A stretch of 59,388 bases of DNA from Lutibacter sp. (GTDB taxonomy: Bacteria > Bacteroidota > Bacteroidia > Flavobacteriales > Flavobacteriaceae). Position numbers and translations under genes: made by a program. The notes under the pieces are model-generated. The model did not search any database and was not told where the DNA came from. It saw only the letters and a list, made by a program, of their open reading frames with translations. The first letter of the stretch is position 1. Each line of letters opens with the position of its first letter. Shown here one piece after another: positions 1 through 6,936 of this stretch. The DNA lies in the NCBI GenBank assembly GCA_018054895.1, contig JAGPIQ010000004.1, positions 1-59,388 on the forward strand, given 5' to 3'.

Positions 1-1814
1 TTTTCATTCAACCGAATTTGTTCCACAGGAACTGTAATTTTAGCATCATTACGTTCCTTTTTTGTAAATAAGCTATTCTCTTCTGAAGTCATTTCTTTTT
101 CCAATTTCAAAATAACATTTCCTTTATTGGAAACTGCGTAAAACACTTTTTGACCGTTGAACTTTTTTAAATTTTGAAGATTATCATCAGACAAAGCTGC
201 ATTTGGAATTCCTAAATTACGCGCTAACAATTGCACGTGTGAAACTAAATTCCCTTCGGAAACCGTTGCTATTCCTGCAACTGGTTTTAAATCGGACGGC
301 GGTTTTTGAAAAATATAAATTTTGTTTGATGAAACCTCCACTCCTTCTGGCGAACCATCAACCACCACCAATTCACCAAAAGCATACCCAGGATTTAAAC
401 CACGTATTGAACTTTGGTTTAAAATATCTAATACTTTATTCGTTAATGAAGATTCTGTCGCTATAAAATCTCCCAAATCACCAACAGCTTTTCCTAAATG
501 CAAGGCGATGGAACTTCTAATTTTATCATCAATAAATCCATACGCTTTTGGTTCAAAGGCTGTATAGGTATTTACAACGTCATCATACATTGCTTTTACC
601 ATTGATGAACTCCATTCCACCACACTTCGTGCACGTTCTAACTTAAACGTTAATTCAGAAAGACTCATTTTTTCGAATAACATATTCGGCTTCAAAATAG
701 ATTCAACCTCAGCCCATTCCCATAGTTCAATAGTACCTGCTCCAGCCGAAGCCATTGATAAATAGTACGTTTTGCTAAGTAATTCTTGAACACTAATTGG
801 TTGCCAAATAGAAGCGTTTTTAAAAATAATTTCCTCTAATTTTAATGACAAATCAATTAACTGAATACGTGCCGTTGCTCTTTTTTCAACTAAAACTGCT
901 TTTCTAACTTCTAACAATAACGTTGAAGATTCTATAACTAAATTGGCTGAATTAGCTTCGACTTTATTTTTTTCGATATACGAATTAATTAGGTTTCCAA
1001 TGGCTGTATTTTTTAACAATCCAATTTTATTTTGAAGCGAATTAATATCAGTTGGCTTATAAAAATGAACCATTGTTTCCACTAGCTCATCAAACTTCGT
1101 ATTTAAAACAGGTATTATTTTTATACTATTTTTAAGTTGAAATTGTTTCACTTTTTCAATATCTGAAAATTCTGGTTGTCCGTGAATTTTCACACGTAAA
1201 TCCATAAATGTCGGCAATAAATCCGACAAAACTTTAGATTGACTTCGCATTAACTGTGCTAAATTATCATCGCCTTTATGTGGAATATCTTTAAATGACT
1301 GGCGAATTAAAAAGTAATTATTCGTAATACTTACATCACCCGTTAGTAACCACTTATAAAAATCAATTCCCCAAGCTTCTTCATCCTCGGCTTGAATTGA
1401 ACCTCTATAATATTGTCCTTTTTGCAGAATCCATCCATCATCAACTGTGCGTAAATACTTATCCAGTTGATATTGTTTCAACCTAGAATTCTGATGTTGA
1501 GAATCCCAAAACTCCGTATTGGTTGTATATGCTAAAATTTGACCTAAAAACACATGGTTTTTCTTACCAATAGCTTCAACAGCGTCTTTATAACGCGCAT
1601 GTTGCATTCCAGGCCCTATTTCTTCAGGACACGGATCTTTCGGTTGGCGTACACTTCCATCTTTACAAAACCAACGAATATCCTTATAAGGCCCACGAAC
1701 ATCCGCTTTATAGATTGCTATTTGCTCTTTAATATATTGGTTGCTTAAGTTCTGTGAAAAAGCGAACATAGAAAATAGAAATACACTACAACTTAAAAGT
1801 AATTGATTTTTCAT
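1..1814 (-). CDS. Secreted PEP/pyruvate-dikinase-like protein with phosphohistidine domain (partial, C-terminus beyond window)
   Basis: The minus strand is open from an ATG at 1812-1814 to the left edge, about 604 codons with no stop. The protein starts with a signal peptide (MKNQLLLSCSVFLFSMFAFS) and has a long, mostly helical N-terminal part. Near the edge it has a block reading GNLVSHVQLLARNLGIPN, in which His526 sits where PEP synthase, PPDK and glucan water dikinase carry the phosphorylated His of the swivelling domain. The SHV..ARN form resembles glucan water dikinase. In that architecture an ATP-grasp (PPDK_N) domain follows the His domain, so it would lie outside this window. The substrate is unknown. 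Dikinases are normally cytosolic, so the export signal is odd. A TATATTTG box lies about 30 bases upstream of the start. Confidence 0.8.
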   Translation of the reverse strand, partial: MKNQLLLSCSVFLFSMFAFSQNLSNQYIKEQIAIYKADVRGPYKDIRWFCKDGSVRQPKDPCPEEIGPGMQHARYKDAVEAIGKKNHVFLGQILAYTTNTEFWDSQHQNSRLKQYQLDKYLRTVDDGWILQKGQYYRGSIQAEDEEAWGIDFYKWLLTGDVSITNNYFLIRQSFKDIPHKGDDNLAQLMRSQSKVLSDLLPTFMDLRVKIHGQPEFSDIEKVKQFQLKNSIKIIPVLNTKFDELVETMVHFYKPTDINSLQNKIGLLKNTAIGNLINSYIEKNKVEANSANLVIESSTLLLEVRKAVLVEKRATARIQLIDLSLKLEEIIFKNASIWQPISVQELLSKTYYLSMASAGAGTIELWEWAEVESILKPNMLFEKMSLSELTFKLERARSVVEWSSSMVKAMYDDVVNTYTAFEPKAYGFIDDKIRSSIALHLGKAVGDLGDFIATESSLTNKVLDILNQSSIRGLNPGYAFGELVVVDGSPEGVEVSSNKIYIFQKPPSDLKPVAGIATVSEGNLVSHVQLLARNLGIPNAALSDDNLQNLKKFNGQKVFYAVSNKGNVILKLEKEMTSEENSLFTKKERNDAKITVPVEQIRLNE

Positions 1815-1844
1815 TATGTTAATTTTAGGTAATAAATTGAAATT

Positions 1845-1852
1845 CAAATATA
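1845..1852 (-). promoter_or_regulatory. Candidate -7 box for the dikinase-like gene
   Basis: The minus strand reads TATATTTG, an exact match to the Bacteroidetes -7 form TAnnTTTG, about 30 bases before the ATG at 1814. No clear -33 TTG was found at the usual distance. Confidence 0.4.
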
Positions 1853-1931
1853 ATGCCAATATTTTTAATGACTCGCTAAACACCTGTTGTTTAGGAATAC
1901 TTAAATTTATGCATTATTTATAAAGATACTT

Positions 1932-2405
1932 TTATTCCGTTAAAACTATTGGAAGAATAAATTCTGTTGTAACCGGCATATCTCTTTTGATTGCCGGTGA
2001 AATAGTTGGTAAGCTATTTAAACTTACCTCTATTATACTATCAAAATTTGGTAATAATTGCTTAGTCCGTTCTGATATTTCAATATTTGAAAGACTAATT
2101 TTACCTAAAGAATTTACTTTTATCTTCACTAAAACAGTATCATTTACAACTTCTTTAGCATTTAAAGTATGTCCTATTAATGAAGCATAAATATGCTGTG
2201 ACATTTCAATTTGAAAACAAATTTGCTGCTTTTCTCGGGAAGCAATTTCTTGGCAATTCGGAAAAAGAGGAAAAGCATCTACCGTATTAAAATCTACAAT
2301 AGTATCCACAACTATAGTTTGGGAATTGTCCTTATTCTTTTCAAAATAAGAGCAAGACACACAAAATACCCAAATTAGTAATAGCGTTAATCTACTTTTT
2401 TTCAT
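1932..2405 (-). CDS. Small lipoprotein with TonB C-terminal-like domain
   Basis: This encodes 157 residues from the ATG at 2403-2405. A GTG at 2420 would add five residues, but it lies almost on the predicted transcription start, so the ATG is preferred. The N-terminus is a lipoprotein signal ending VSC. A segment of the form FPLFPNC...CFQIEM..HI is like the Cys-containing lead-in of flavobacterial TonB-type proteins. The C-terminal part has the beta pattern of the TonB C-terminal domain (VKIKVNSLGKIS ... TTEFILPIVL). There is no N-terminal membrane helix plus proline-rich span of a true TonB, so it is probably a lipoprotein using only this fold. Its partner and function are unknown. Confidence 0.6.
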   Translation of the reverse strand: MKKSRLTLLLIWVFCVSCSYFEKNKDNSQTIVVDTIVDFNTVDAFPLFPNCQEIASREKQQICFQIEMSQHIYASLIGHTLNAKEVVNDTVLVKIKVNSLGKISLSNIEISERTKQLLPNFDSIIEVSLNSLPTISPAIKRDMPVTTEFILPIVLTE

Positions 2406-2424
2406 TGCATTGTATTTCACCGCG

Positions 2425-2452
2425 TGAAAATACGATATTTTCGGTTAGTCAA
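2425..2452 (-). promoter_or_regulatory. Promoter of the TonB-C-like lipoprotein gene
   Basis: The minus strand has TTGAC (TTG at 2450-2452), a 17-base spacer and TATTTTCA (2425-2432). Transcription would begin near 2419, leaving a leader of about 15 bases before the ATG at 2405. This argues against the GTG start. Confidence 0.45.
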
Positions 2453-2559
2453 CAATTTCAATATAAAAAACCTTTATTTGAAAATAAATTAACATACTTC
2501 TTCTTTACCAACTTCCGTTTTAAAATTATATTTTTGATGAAGATTGATTATCTTTACGT

Positions 2560-3066
2560 ATGGATATATTTTTACTTTTACTCGGAATACTTTTTACCTT
2601 AGCGGGTGTTTTAGGAGCAATTCTACCTATTCTTCCTGGTCCAATTTTATGTTGGATTGGCTTATTACTACTACATTTAACCTCCATAATTCCAATGGAT
2701 TATGTTTTTTTAGGAATTACGTTGGCTATTTCAATTTTTGTAATAATAATTGATTATCTAATTCCCGCTATAGGAACTAAAAAATTTGGTGGTTCTAGCT
2801 ATGGAGTTGCAGGAACAACAATTGGATTAGTGTTAGGAATCGTATTCTTCCCGCCTTTTGGAATTATAATAGGTCCATTTATTGGCGCATTTATTGGTGA
2901 AATGATCTATGATAATTCCAATCCAAACCGCGCTTTAAAAGCTTCTTTTGGCTCATTTATTGGTTTTTTAACTTCAACTTTACTAAAATTTGTGGTTGCT
3001 CTCATTTTTACAGGACTTTACTTTAGCATTTTTTGGGAAAATAAAAGTCTGTTTTTCAACTTCTAA
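2560..3066 (+). CDS. DUF456 family integral membrane protein
   Basis: The 168 residues are almost wholly hydrophobic with about five membrane segments. The N-terminal part carries the DUF456 pattern, with the helix-breaking stretch LPILPGPILCWIGLLLLH, and the middle has glycine-rich helices (GTTIGLVLGIV, GPFIGAFIGE) of the glycine-zipper kind. Length is normal for the family, whose function is unknown. A frame-shifted shadow begins 16 bases upstream and was discarded because this frame carries the family motifs. The ATG lies only about 4 bases after TATCTTTA (2549-2556), so the mRNA may be nearly leaderless. The gene faces lysS across the small RNA locus. Confidence 0.85.
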   Translation: MDIFLLLLGILFTLAGVLGAILPILPGPILCWIGLLLLHLTSIIPMDYVFLGITLAISIFVIIIDYLIPAIGTKKFGGSSYGVAGTTIGLVLGIVFFPPFGIIIGPFIGAFIGEMIYDNSNPNRALKASFGSFIGFLTSTLLKFVVALIFTGLYFSIFWENKSLFFNF

Positions 3067-3087
3067 CAAACAGGAATAGTTATAAAT

Positions 3088-3186
3088 AAAAAAAGCGTCC
3101 CGGTATTCGGGAAGCTTTCCATTGGTTTACAAGACCACGACGTAATTAAACGTCAAACAACACAACTAAATCGCTTTCGAAGCGAT
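3088..3186 (-). ncRNA. Candidate small RNA with own promoter and terminator, divergent from lysS
   Basis: Read on the minus strand, about 100 nt begin just after a strong promoter (3190-3218). They contain a 5' hairpin (3171-3185, arms TCGCT/AGCGA), a middle hairpin (3139-3154, arms GACGT/ACGTC) and a terminator-like 3' hairpin (3093-3117). The last has outer arms AAGC/GCTT and inner arms TCCCG/CGGGA, and is followed by seven T residues (3088-3094). No ORF of useful length fits. It could be the Flavobacteria-enriched Flavo-1 RNA or an unnamed sRNA, since my recall of the Flavo-1 consensus is not good enough to assign it. It could also be a long leader, but transcription would end in its own terminator before any gene. 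Confidence 0.65.
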
Positions 3187-3189
3187 ACA

Positions 3190-3218
3190 CAAATATATAA
3201 ATTTTTATTTGAAAACAA
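3190..3218 (-). promoter_or_regulatory. Promoter of the small RNA
   Basis: On the minus strand TTTG (CAA on plus at 3216-3218) is followed by an 18-base spacer and TATATTTG (3190-3197). This is one of the best matches to the Bacteroidetes -33/-7 form in the window. Initiation is expected at about 3183-3187, right at the first hairpin. Confidence 0.65.
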
Positions 3219-3248
3219 ATTACAAACACTTTTTCTTTCTAAATTACC

Positions 3249-3275
3249 TTGTTTTACGAATACATCGTATCTTTG
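3249..3275 (+). promoter_or_regulatory. Promoter of lysS
   Basis: TTG (3249-3251), a 16-base spacer and TATCTTTG (3268-3275) give a good Bacteroidetes-type promoter with a leader of about 33 bases before the lysS ATG. It is back to back with the small RNA promoter, 30 bases away. Confidence 0.55.
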
Positions 3276-3313
3276 CGCTCTGTAAATAAAATACAACATA
3301 TAAAATTCGTAGT

Positions 3314-5014
3314 ATGCAATTATCACCACTTGAAATAATTAGAAGAGAATCATTACAAAAACTTCGTGATTTAGGTATTAATCCATATCCTGCTGAGGAA
3401 TTTAAAACAACCACTACCATTAAGAAAATAATGGATGATTTTGATGCTTATGAAGGCAAAGAAGTTGTGCTGGCTGGTAGGATGATGAGCCGTAGAATAA
3501 TGGGGAAAGCTTCTTTTGCTGAGTTAAAAGACGCTAGTGGAAGAATGCAAATTTACATCAATAGAGATGAGATTTCTACGGATGAAGAAGGCACTATGTA
3601 CAATACCGTATTCAAAAAATTATTGGATATGGGTGATATTATTGGTATTAGAGGTGAAGTTTTTAAAACAAAAGTAGGTGAAGAATCTGTAAATGTTAAA
3701 GAACTAACCGTTTTAGCAAAAAGTTTACGTCCGTTGCCTGTGGTAAAAACAGATGCAGACGGAAAAGTACACGATGCTTTTGCAGATAATGAGCAACGTT
3801 ATAGAAGACGATACGTTGATTTAATTGTAAACGACCACGTAAAAGAAACTTTTATTAAACGTACAAAAATCACCAATTCAATGCGTGATTTTTTCAACAA
3901 ACGTGATTATTTAGAAGTTGAAACTCCAATTTTACAACCAATTCCGGGTGGAGCGGCTGCGCGTCCGTTTATGACGCACCATAACGCATTGGACATGCCT
4001 TTGTATTTGAGAGTAGCAAACGAATTGTATTTAAAACGATTAATAGTTGGTGGTTTTGATGCCGTGTATGAGTTTGCTAAAGATTTCAGAAATGAAGGAA
4101 TGGACAGAACGCATAATCCAGAATTTACGGTGATGGAATTGTACGTGGCTTATAAAGACTACAATTGGATGATGAATATGACTGAAGAATTGTTGGAGAA
4201 AGTATGTATGGATACCAATGGAAGCAGCGAAGTTCCTATTGGTGACAATATGGTAAGCTTTAAAGCACCGTACCCAAGAGTTCCTATTTTAGAAGCCATA
4301 AAAATTCATACTGGTTATGATGTTGCTGGTTTGGGTGAAGTTGAACTTCGTGAAGTTTGTAAAAAAGTAGGCTTAGAAGTTGATGAAACAATGGGCGTTG
4401 GAAAGTTAATTGATGAATTATTTGGTGAAAAATGTGAGCACCATTACATTCAACCTACATTTATTACAGATTACCCGAAAGAAATGAGTCCTTTAACCAA
4501 AGAACACCGAACAAACCCTGCGTTAACAGAACGTTTTGAGTTGATGGTAAACGGAAAAGAATTAGCAAATGCGTATTCTGAGTTGAATGATCCTATTGAC
4601 CAAAAAGAACGCTTTGAAGATCAGCTAAAATTAACTGAAAAGGGTGATGATGAAGCGATGTTTATAGATCAAGACTTTATTCGCGCGTTGGAATATGGAA
4701 TGCCTCCAACTTCGGGAATTGGAATTGGAATTGACCGTTTGGTGATGTTTATGACAAATAATGCATCTATTCAAGAAGTATTATTTTTCCCTCAAATGAA
4801 ACCTGAGAAAAAAGCACCTTCTGTAGAATTGAATGACGATGAAAAAGTATTGTTTGAAATGCTTAAAAAAGCAGAGAAAATTTTATTGAATGATTTGAAA
4901 AACGAAAGTGGCTTCAGCAATAAAAAATGGGATAAAACCTTAAAAGGCTTAACAAAACATAATGTTGCCAAAGTAAACAATACAGACGAAGGTTTGTTTG
5001 TTGAAATAGTTTAA
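3314..5014 (+). CDS. lysS: Lysine--tRNA ligase, class II
   Basis: The 566-residue protein charges tRNA-Lys with lysine in the cytosol. The N-terminal OB-fold anticodon-binding domain spans roughly residues 50-150. The class II catalytic core has motif 2 with FRNEG at 258-262 and motif 3 with GIGIGIDR ending at Arg475. The chain continues about 90 residues past motif 3, whereas typical bacterial LysRS is near 500 residues. The extra, Lys-rich tail has helical character and matches the long form I associate with Bacteroidetes LysRS. There is no Shine-Dalgarno site; the leader is A/T-rich, as usual here. It is monocistronic, with a promoter at 3249-3275 and a terminator at 5040-5071. Confidence 0.97.
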   Translation: MQLSPLEIIRRESLQKLRDLGINPYPAEEFKTTTTIKKIMDDFDAYEGKEVVLAGRMMSRRIMGKASFAELKDASGRMQIYINRDEISTDEEGTMYNTVFKKLLDMGDIIGIRGEVFKTKVGEESVNVKELTVLAKSLRPLPVVKTDADGKVHDAFADNEQRYRRRYVDLIVNDHVKETFIKRTKITNSMRDFFNKRDYLEVETPILQPIPGGAAARPFMTHHNALDMPLYLRVANELYLKRLIVGGFDAVYEFAKDFRNEGMDRTHNPEFTVMELYVAYKDYNWMMNMTEELLEKVCMDTNGSSEVPIGDNMVSFKAPYPRVPILEAIKIHTGYDVAGLGEVELREVCKKVGLEVDETMGVGKLIDELFGEKCEHHYIQPTFITDYPKEMSPLTKEHRTNPALTERFELMVNGKELANAYSELNDPIDQKERFEDQLKLTEKGDDEAMFIDQDFIRALEYGMPPTSGIGIGIDRLVMFMTNNASIQEVLFFPQMKPEKKAPSVELNDDEKVLFEMLKKAEKILLNDLKNESGFSNKKWDKTLKGLTKHNVAKVNNTDEGLFVEIV

Positions 5015-5039
5015 AATACTTCAACATATATAAAATGAG

Positions 5040-5071
5040 AAAGGAATTACTTAAGTGTAGTTCCTTTTTTT
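5040..5071 (+). terminator. Intrinsic terminator after lysS
   Basis: AAGGAA and TTCCTT arms enclose a short loop and are followed by a run of seven T residues (5065-5071), 26 bases after the lysS stop. Confidence 0.7.
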
Positions 5072-5203
5072 GCTTGTATATAAAACCTATAAGAATAGTT
5101 CATTTTAAAATCAATAAAAAAAGTAATTTTATAATTGTCTTTTCAATTATAAAAAATTGAATTTAAAAACTCAATAATTAGAAAAAAAGCATCCGTTTAA
5201 AAA

Positions 5204-5770
5204 ATGTATACAATATTAAAAGAAAATCTTCAAAAAAGAAAAATTAACAACCATAAAATTGACTTAATTTGTACTTTTTTTAAATTTATAAAAACAAAAA
5301 GAAACGAAATTTTAGTTGATTATAATGATGTTTGTCAAAATTATTATTTTGTAAACAGAGGCTGTTTACGTCTTTTTACTATAAATAAAGAAGGCTTAGA
5401 AAACTCTCGTTATTTTGCTTTTGAAGGTAATTTCGGGACCGCATTACCAAGTTTTATTGATCAAAAACCAGCTTTAGAATTTCTTCAAACTATTGAAAAA
5501 TCAGAATTATTAGTAATAACACGAAACGATTTTTATTACTTGGTAGATACTATACCCGAATTCTCCGCAATTTATAGAGAAATTTTAGAATTAGGTTTTA
5601 TAAATGCACAACAGCGAATTTATGGTTTTCAAGGGTTAGATGCGCTTGAAAAAGTTAGTTGGACAATTAAAAATAGTCCTAAATTGTTATTACGAGTTTC
5701 AAATAAAATGGCAGCTTCTTATTTAGGAATGTCTCCTTCAACTTTAAGTAGAATGAAATCAAAATTATAA
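5204..5770 (+). CDS. Crp/Fnr-family transcription regulator
   Basis: This 188-residue protein has a cyclic-nucleotide-binding-like beta roll (about residues 25-115, with YYFVNRGCLRLF and the following FAFEGNFGTA) and a short C-terminal helix-turn-helix (MAASYLGMSPSTLSRMKSKL). This is the compact Crp-like form very common in Bacteroidetes, whose ligand is usually unknown. It lies just upstream of three same-strand genes (GlcG-like, HIUase-like, MFS) and is the obvious candidate to control them. A 10-base inverted repeat overlaps its stop codon and could be its terminator or its operator. The region before the ATG is A-rich with no Shine-Dalgarno site. Confidence 0.85.
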   Translation: MYTILKENLQKRKINNHKIDLICTFFKFIKTKRNEILVDYNDVCQNYYFVNRGCLRLFTINKEGLENSRYFAFEGNFGTALPSFIDQKPALEFLQTIEKSELLVITRNDFYYLVDTIPEFSAIYREILELGFINAQQRIYGFQGLDALEKVSWTIKNSPKLLLRVSNKMAASYLGMSPSTLSRMKSKL

Positions 5771-5796
5771 AAACGTTGACATAGCACAACGTTTTT
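5769..5796 (+). repeat. Perfect 10-base inverted repeat at the end of the Crp-like gene
   Basis: AAAAACGTTG, an 8-base loop, then CAACGTTTTT. The T run makes a plausible terminator for the regulator gene. The repeat also sits directly upstream of the next promoter, so an operator role is possible. Confidence 0.6.
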
Positions 5797-5811
5797 AGAA
5801 ATAATCGTATT

Positions 5812-5819
5812 TATTTTTG
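5812..5819 (+). promoter_or_regulatory. Candidate -7 box for the GlcG/HIUase genes
   Basis: TATTTTTG fits TAnnTTTG 20 bases before the ATG at 5839. The 5769-5796 inverted repeat covers the place where a -33 element would be. Confidence 0.45.
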
Positions 5820-5838
5820 CAAAAAAAACACACATACG

Positions 5839-6363
5839 ATGCATTTAAAAAAACTACTACTAATTTTAGTATTTCCAACTATTTTAATTGGACAATCACA
5901 AAGCACTCCTATAAATAGTATTGAAAACGAACTTATTAAACAAAAACCTACTTTAACTTTAAATGCTGCTTTTGAATTAACTAAAAGAGTTCAAAAAGTG
6001 GCAGATTCATTAAACACAAATGTAAGTTTAACGATACTTGATGCTTCAGGTGTTATTATTCTACAAATTAAAGAAGAGAATGTTGGACCTCATAATACAG
6101 AAGCTTCACGAAGAAAGGCATATACTTCATTATCAACAAAAACTCCAACCTTACAACTTTTAAGGACTATAAAAAACAGTCCCGATTCGCAAAATTTAGC
6201 TGAATTACCAGAACTTTTATTGTTAAGCGGTGGATGTCCAATTTATTGGAACGAACAAATTGTTGGAAGTATTGGAATTGCTGGAGGAGGCAGTGCCGAA
6301 AAGGATGATTTATTAGCAAAATCAGCTCAAATATTAGAAGTTGGAATTAAAACCTCAAAATAA
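5839..6363 (+). CDS. Exported GlcG/HbpS (DUF336) family protein
   Basis: The 174 residues begin with a signal peptide (MHLKKLLLILVFPTILIGQS). The rest is a GlcG/HbpS domain. Conserved blocks include LTILDASGVIILQ, EASRRKAYTSLS and a Gly-rich end (LSGGCPIYWNEQIVGSIGIA then GGGSAEKDD). Family members include HbpS-type haem-binding proteins and GlcG-like proteins, and a small-molecule binding or redox-stress role is usual. The GGGxxxxDD ending is intact. The gene lies 33 bases before the HIUase-like gene and is probably cotranscribed with it. The cognate ligand is not known. Confidence 0.8.
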   Translation: MHLKKLLLILVFPTILIGQSQSTPINSIENELIKQKPTLTLNAAFELTKRVQKVADSLNTNVSLTILDASGVIILQIKEENVGPHNTEASRRKAYTSLSTKTPTLQLLRTIKNSPDSQNLAELPELLLLSGGCPIYWNEQIVGSIGIAGGGSAEKDDLLAKSAQILEVGIKTSK

Positions 6364-6396
6364 AAAAATATTACGAATCTATAAATCAAAACAAAA

Positions 6397-6804
6397 ATGA
6401 AAAATTTAACTTTTATCCTAGTATTATCATTATTTACATTTGGCGCTTTTGCCCAAACTACTAATTATCAATTATCAAGTCATATCTTAGATATTTCTAA
6501 AGGAGCTCCTGCTGCAGGAGTTACCATTCAACTTAATAAATTAAACGTTTCAAACAATCAATGGTCAGAAATTGACAGTAAGATAACAGACCAAAATGGT
6601 AGAATAGGTTCGTTTTTAGAAGGTTCTAAAAATAATGAAGGTATTTATAAACTTACTTTTTTAGTGAGTGACTATTTTAAACAAAAAAACACGGAATCTT
6701 TTTACCCTTTTATAGATGTTGTATTTGAAATTAAAGACAATCAACATTACCATGTACCAATTACCTTATCGGAATTTGGATACGCTACTTATAGAGGGAA
6801 TTAA
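6397..6804 (+). CDS. Exported 5-hydroxyisourate hydrolase-like (transthyretin-like) protein
   Basis: This 135-residue protein has a clear signal peptide (ending AFAQ at residue 20) and a transthyretin-like fold. HIUases open the ring of 5-hydroxyisourate, the product of urate oxidation. Active-site features are His29 (SSHILD), Arg69 (QNGRIG), the HYHVP segment (117-121) and the C-terminal tetrapeptide. That tetrapeptide is YRGN here instead of the usual YRGS, so the final Ser is replaced by Asn. No urate oxidase or OHCU decarboxylase is in the window. Export plus the changed tail leave open either periplasmic purine breakdown or another substrate. It is flanked by the GlcG-like and MFS genes. 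Confidence 0.8.
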   Translation: MKNLTFILVLSLFTFGAFAQTTNYQLSSHILDISKGAPAAGVTIQLNKLNVSNNQWSEIDSKITDQNGRIGSFLEGSKNNEGIYKLTFLVSDYFKQKNTESFYPFIDVVFEIKDNQHYHVPITLSEFGYATYRGN

Positions 6805-6936
6805 AATAATAGTTTAATATAACCTTGAGCGCAATGGAGAGCTAAGATATAAGCGTTTTAAAAAGCTTTAATTACTCTCAAAATTTAACACTCCATAAAT
6901 TATTAAAACACCTTCATTTACTATATATTCGCTAAA

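Noticed and set aside
203-1748. Short plus-strand reading frames in the first 1.8 kb
   Set aside because: The minus strand is open for about 604 codons from 1814 to the left edge with a recognisable domain; the plus frames are shadows.
3093-3117. Hairpin read as a plus-strand terminator for the DUF456 gene
   Set aside because: There is no T run after it on the plus strand. The T run is on the minus strand, so it terminates a leftward RNA.
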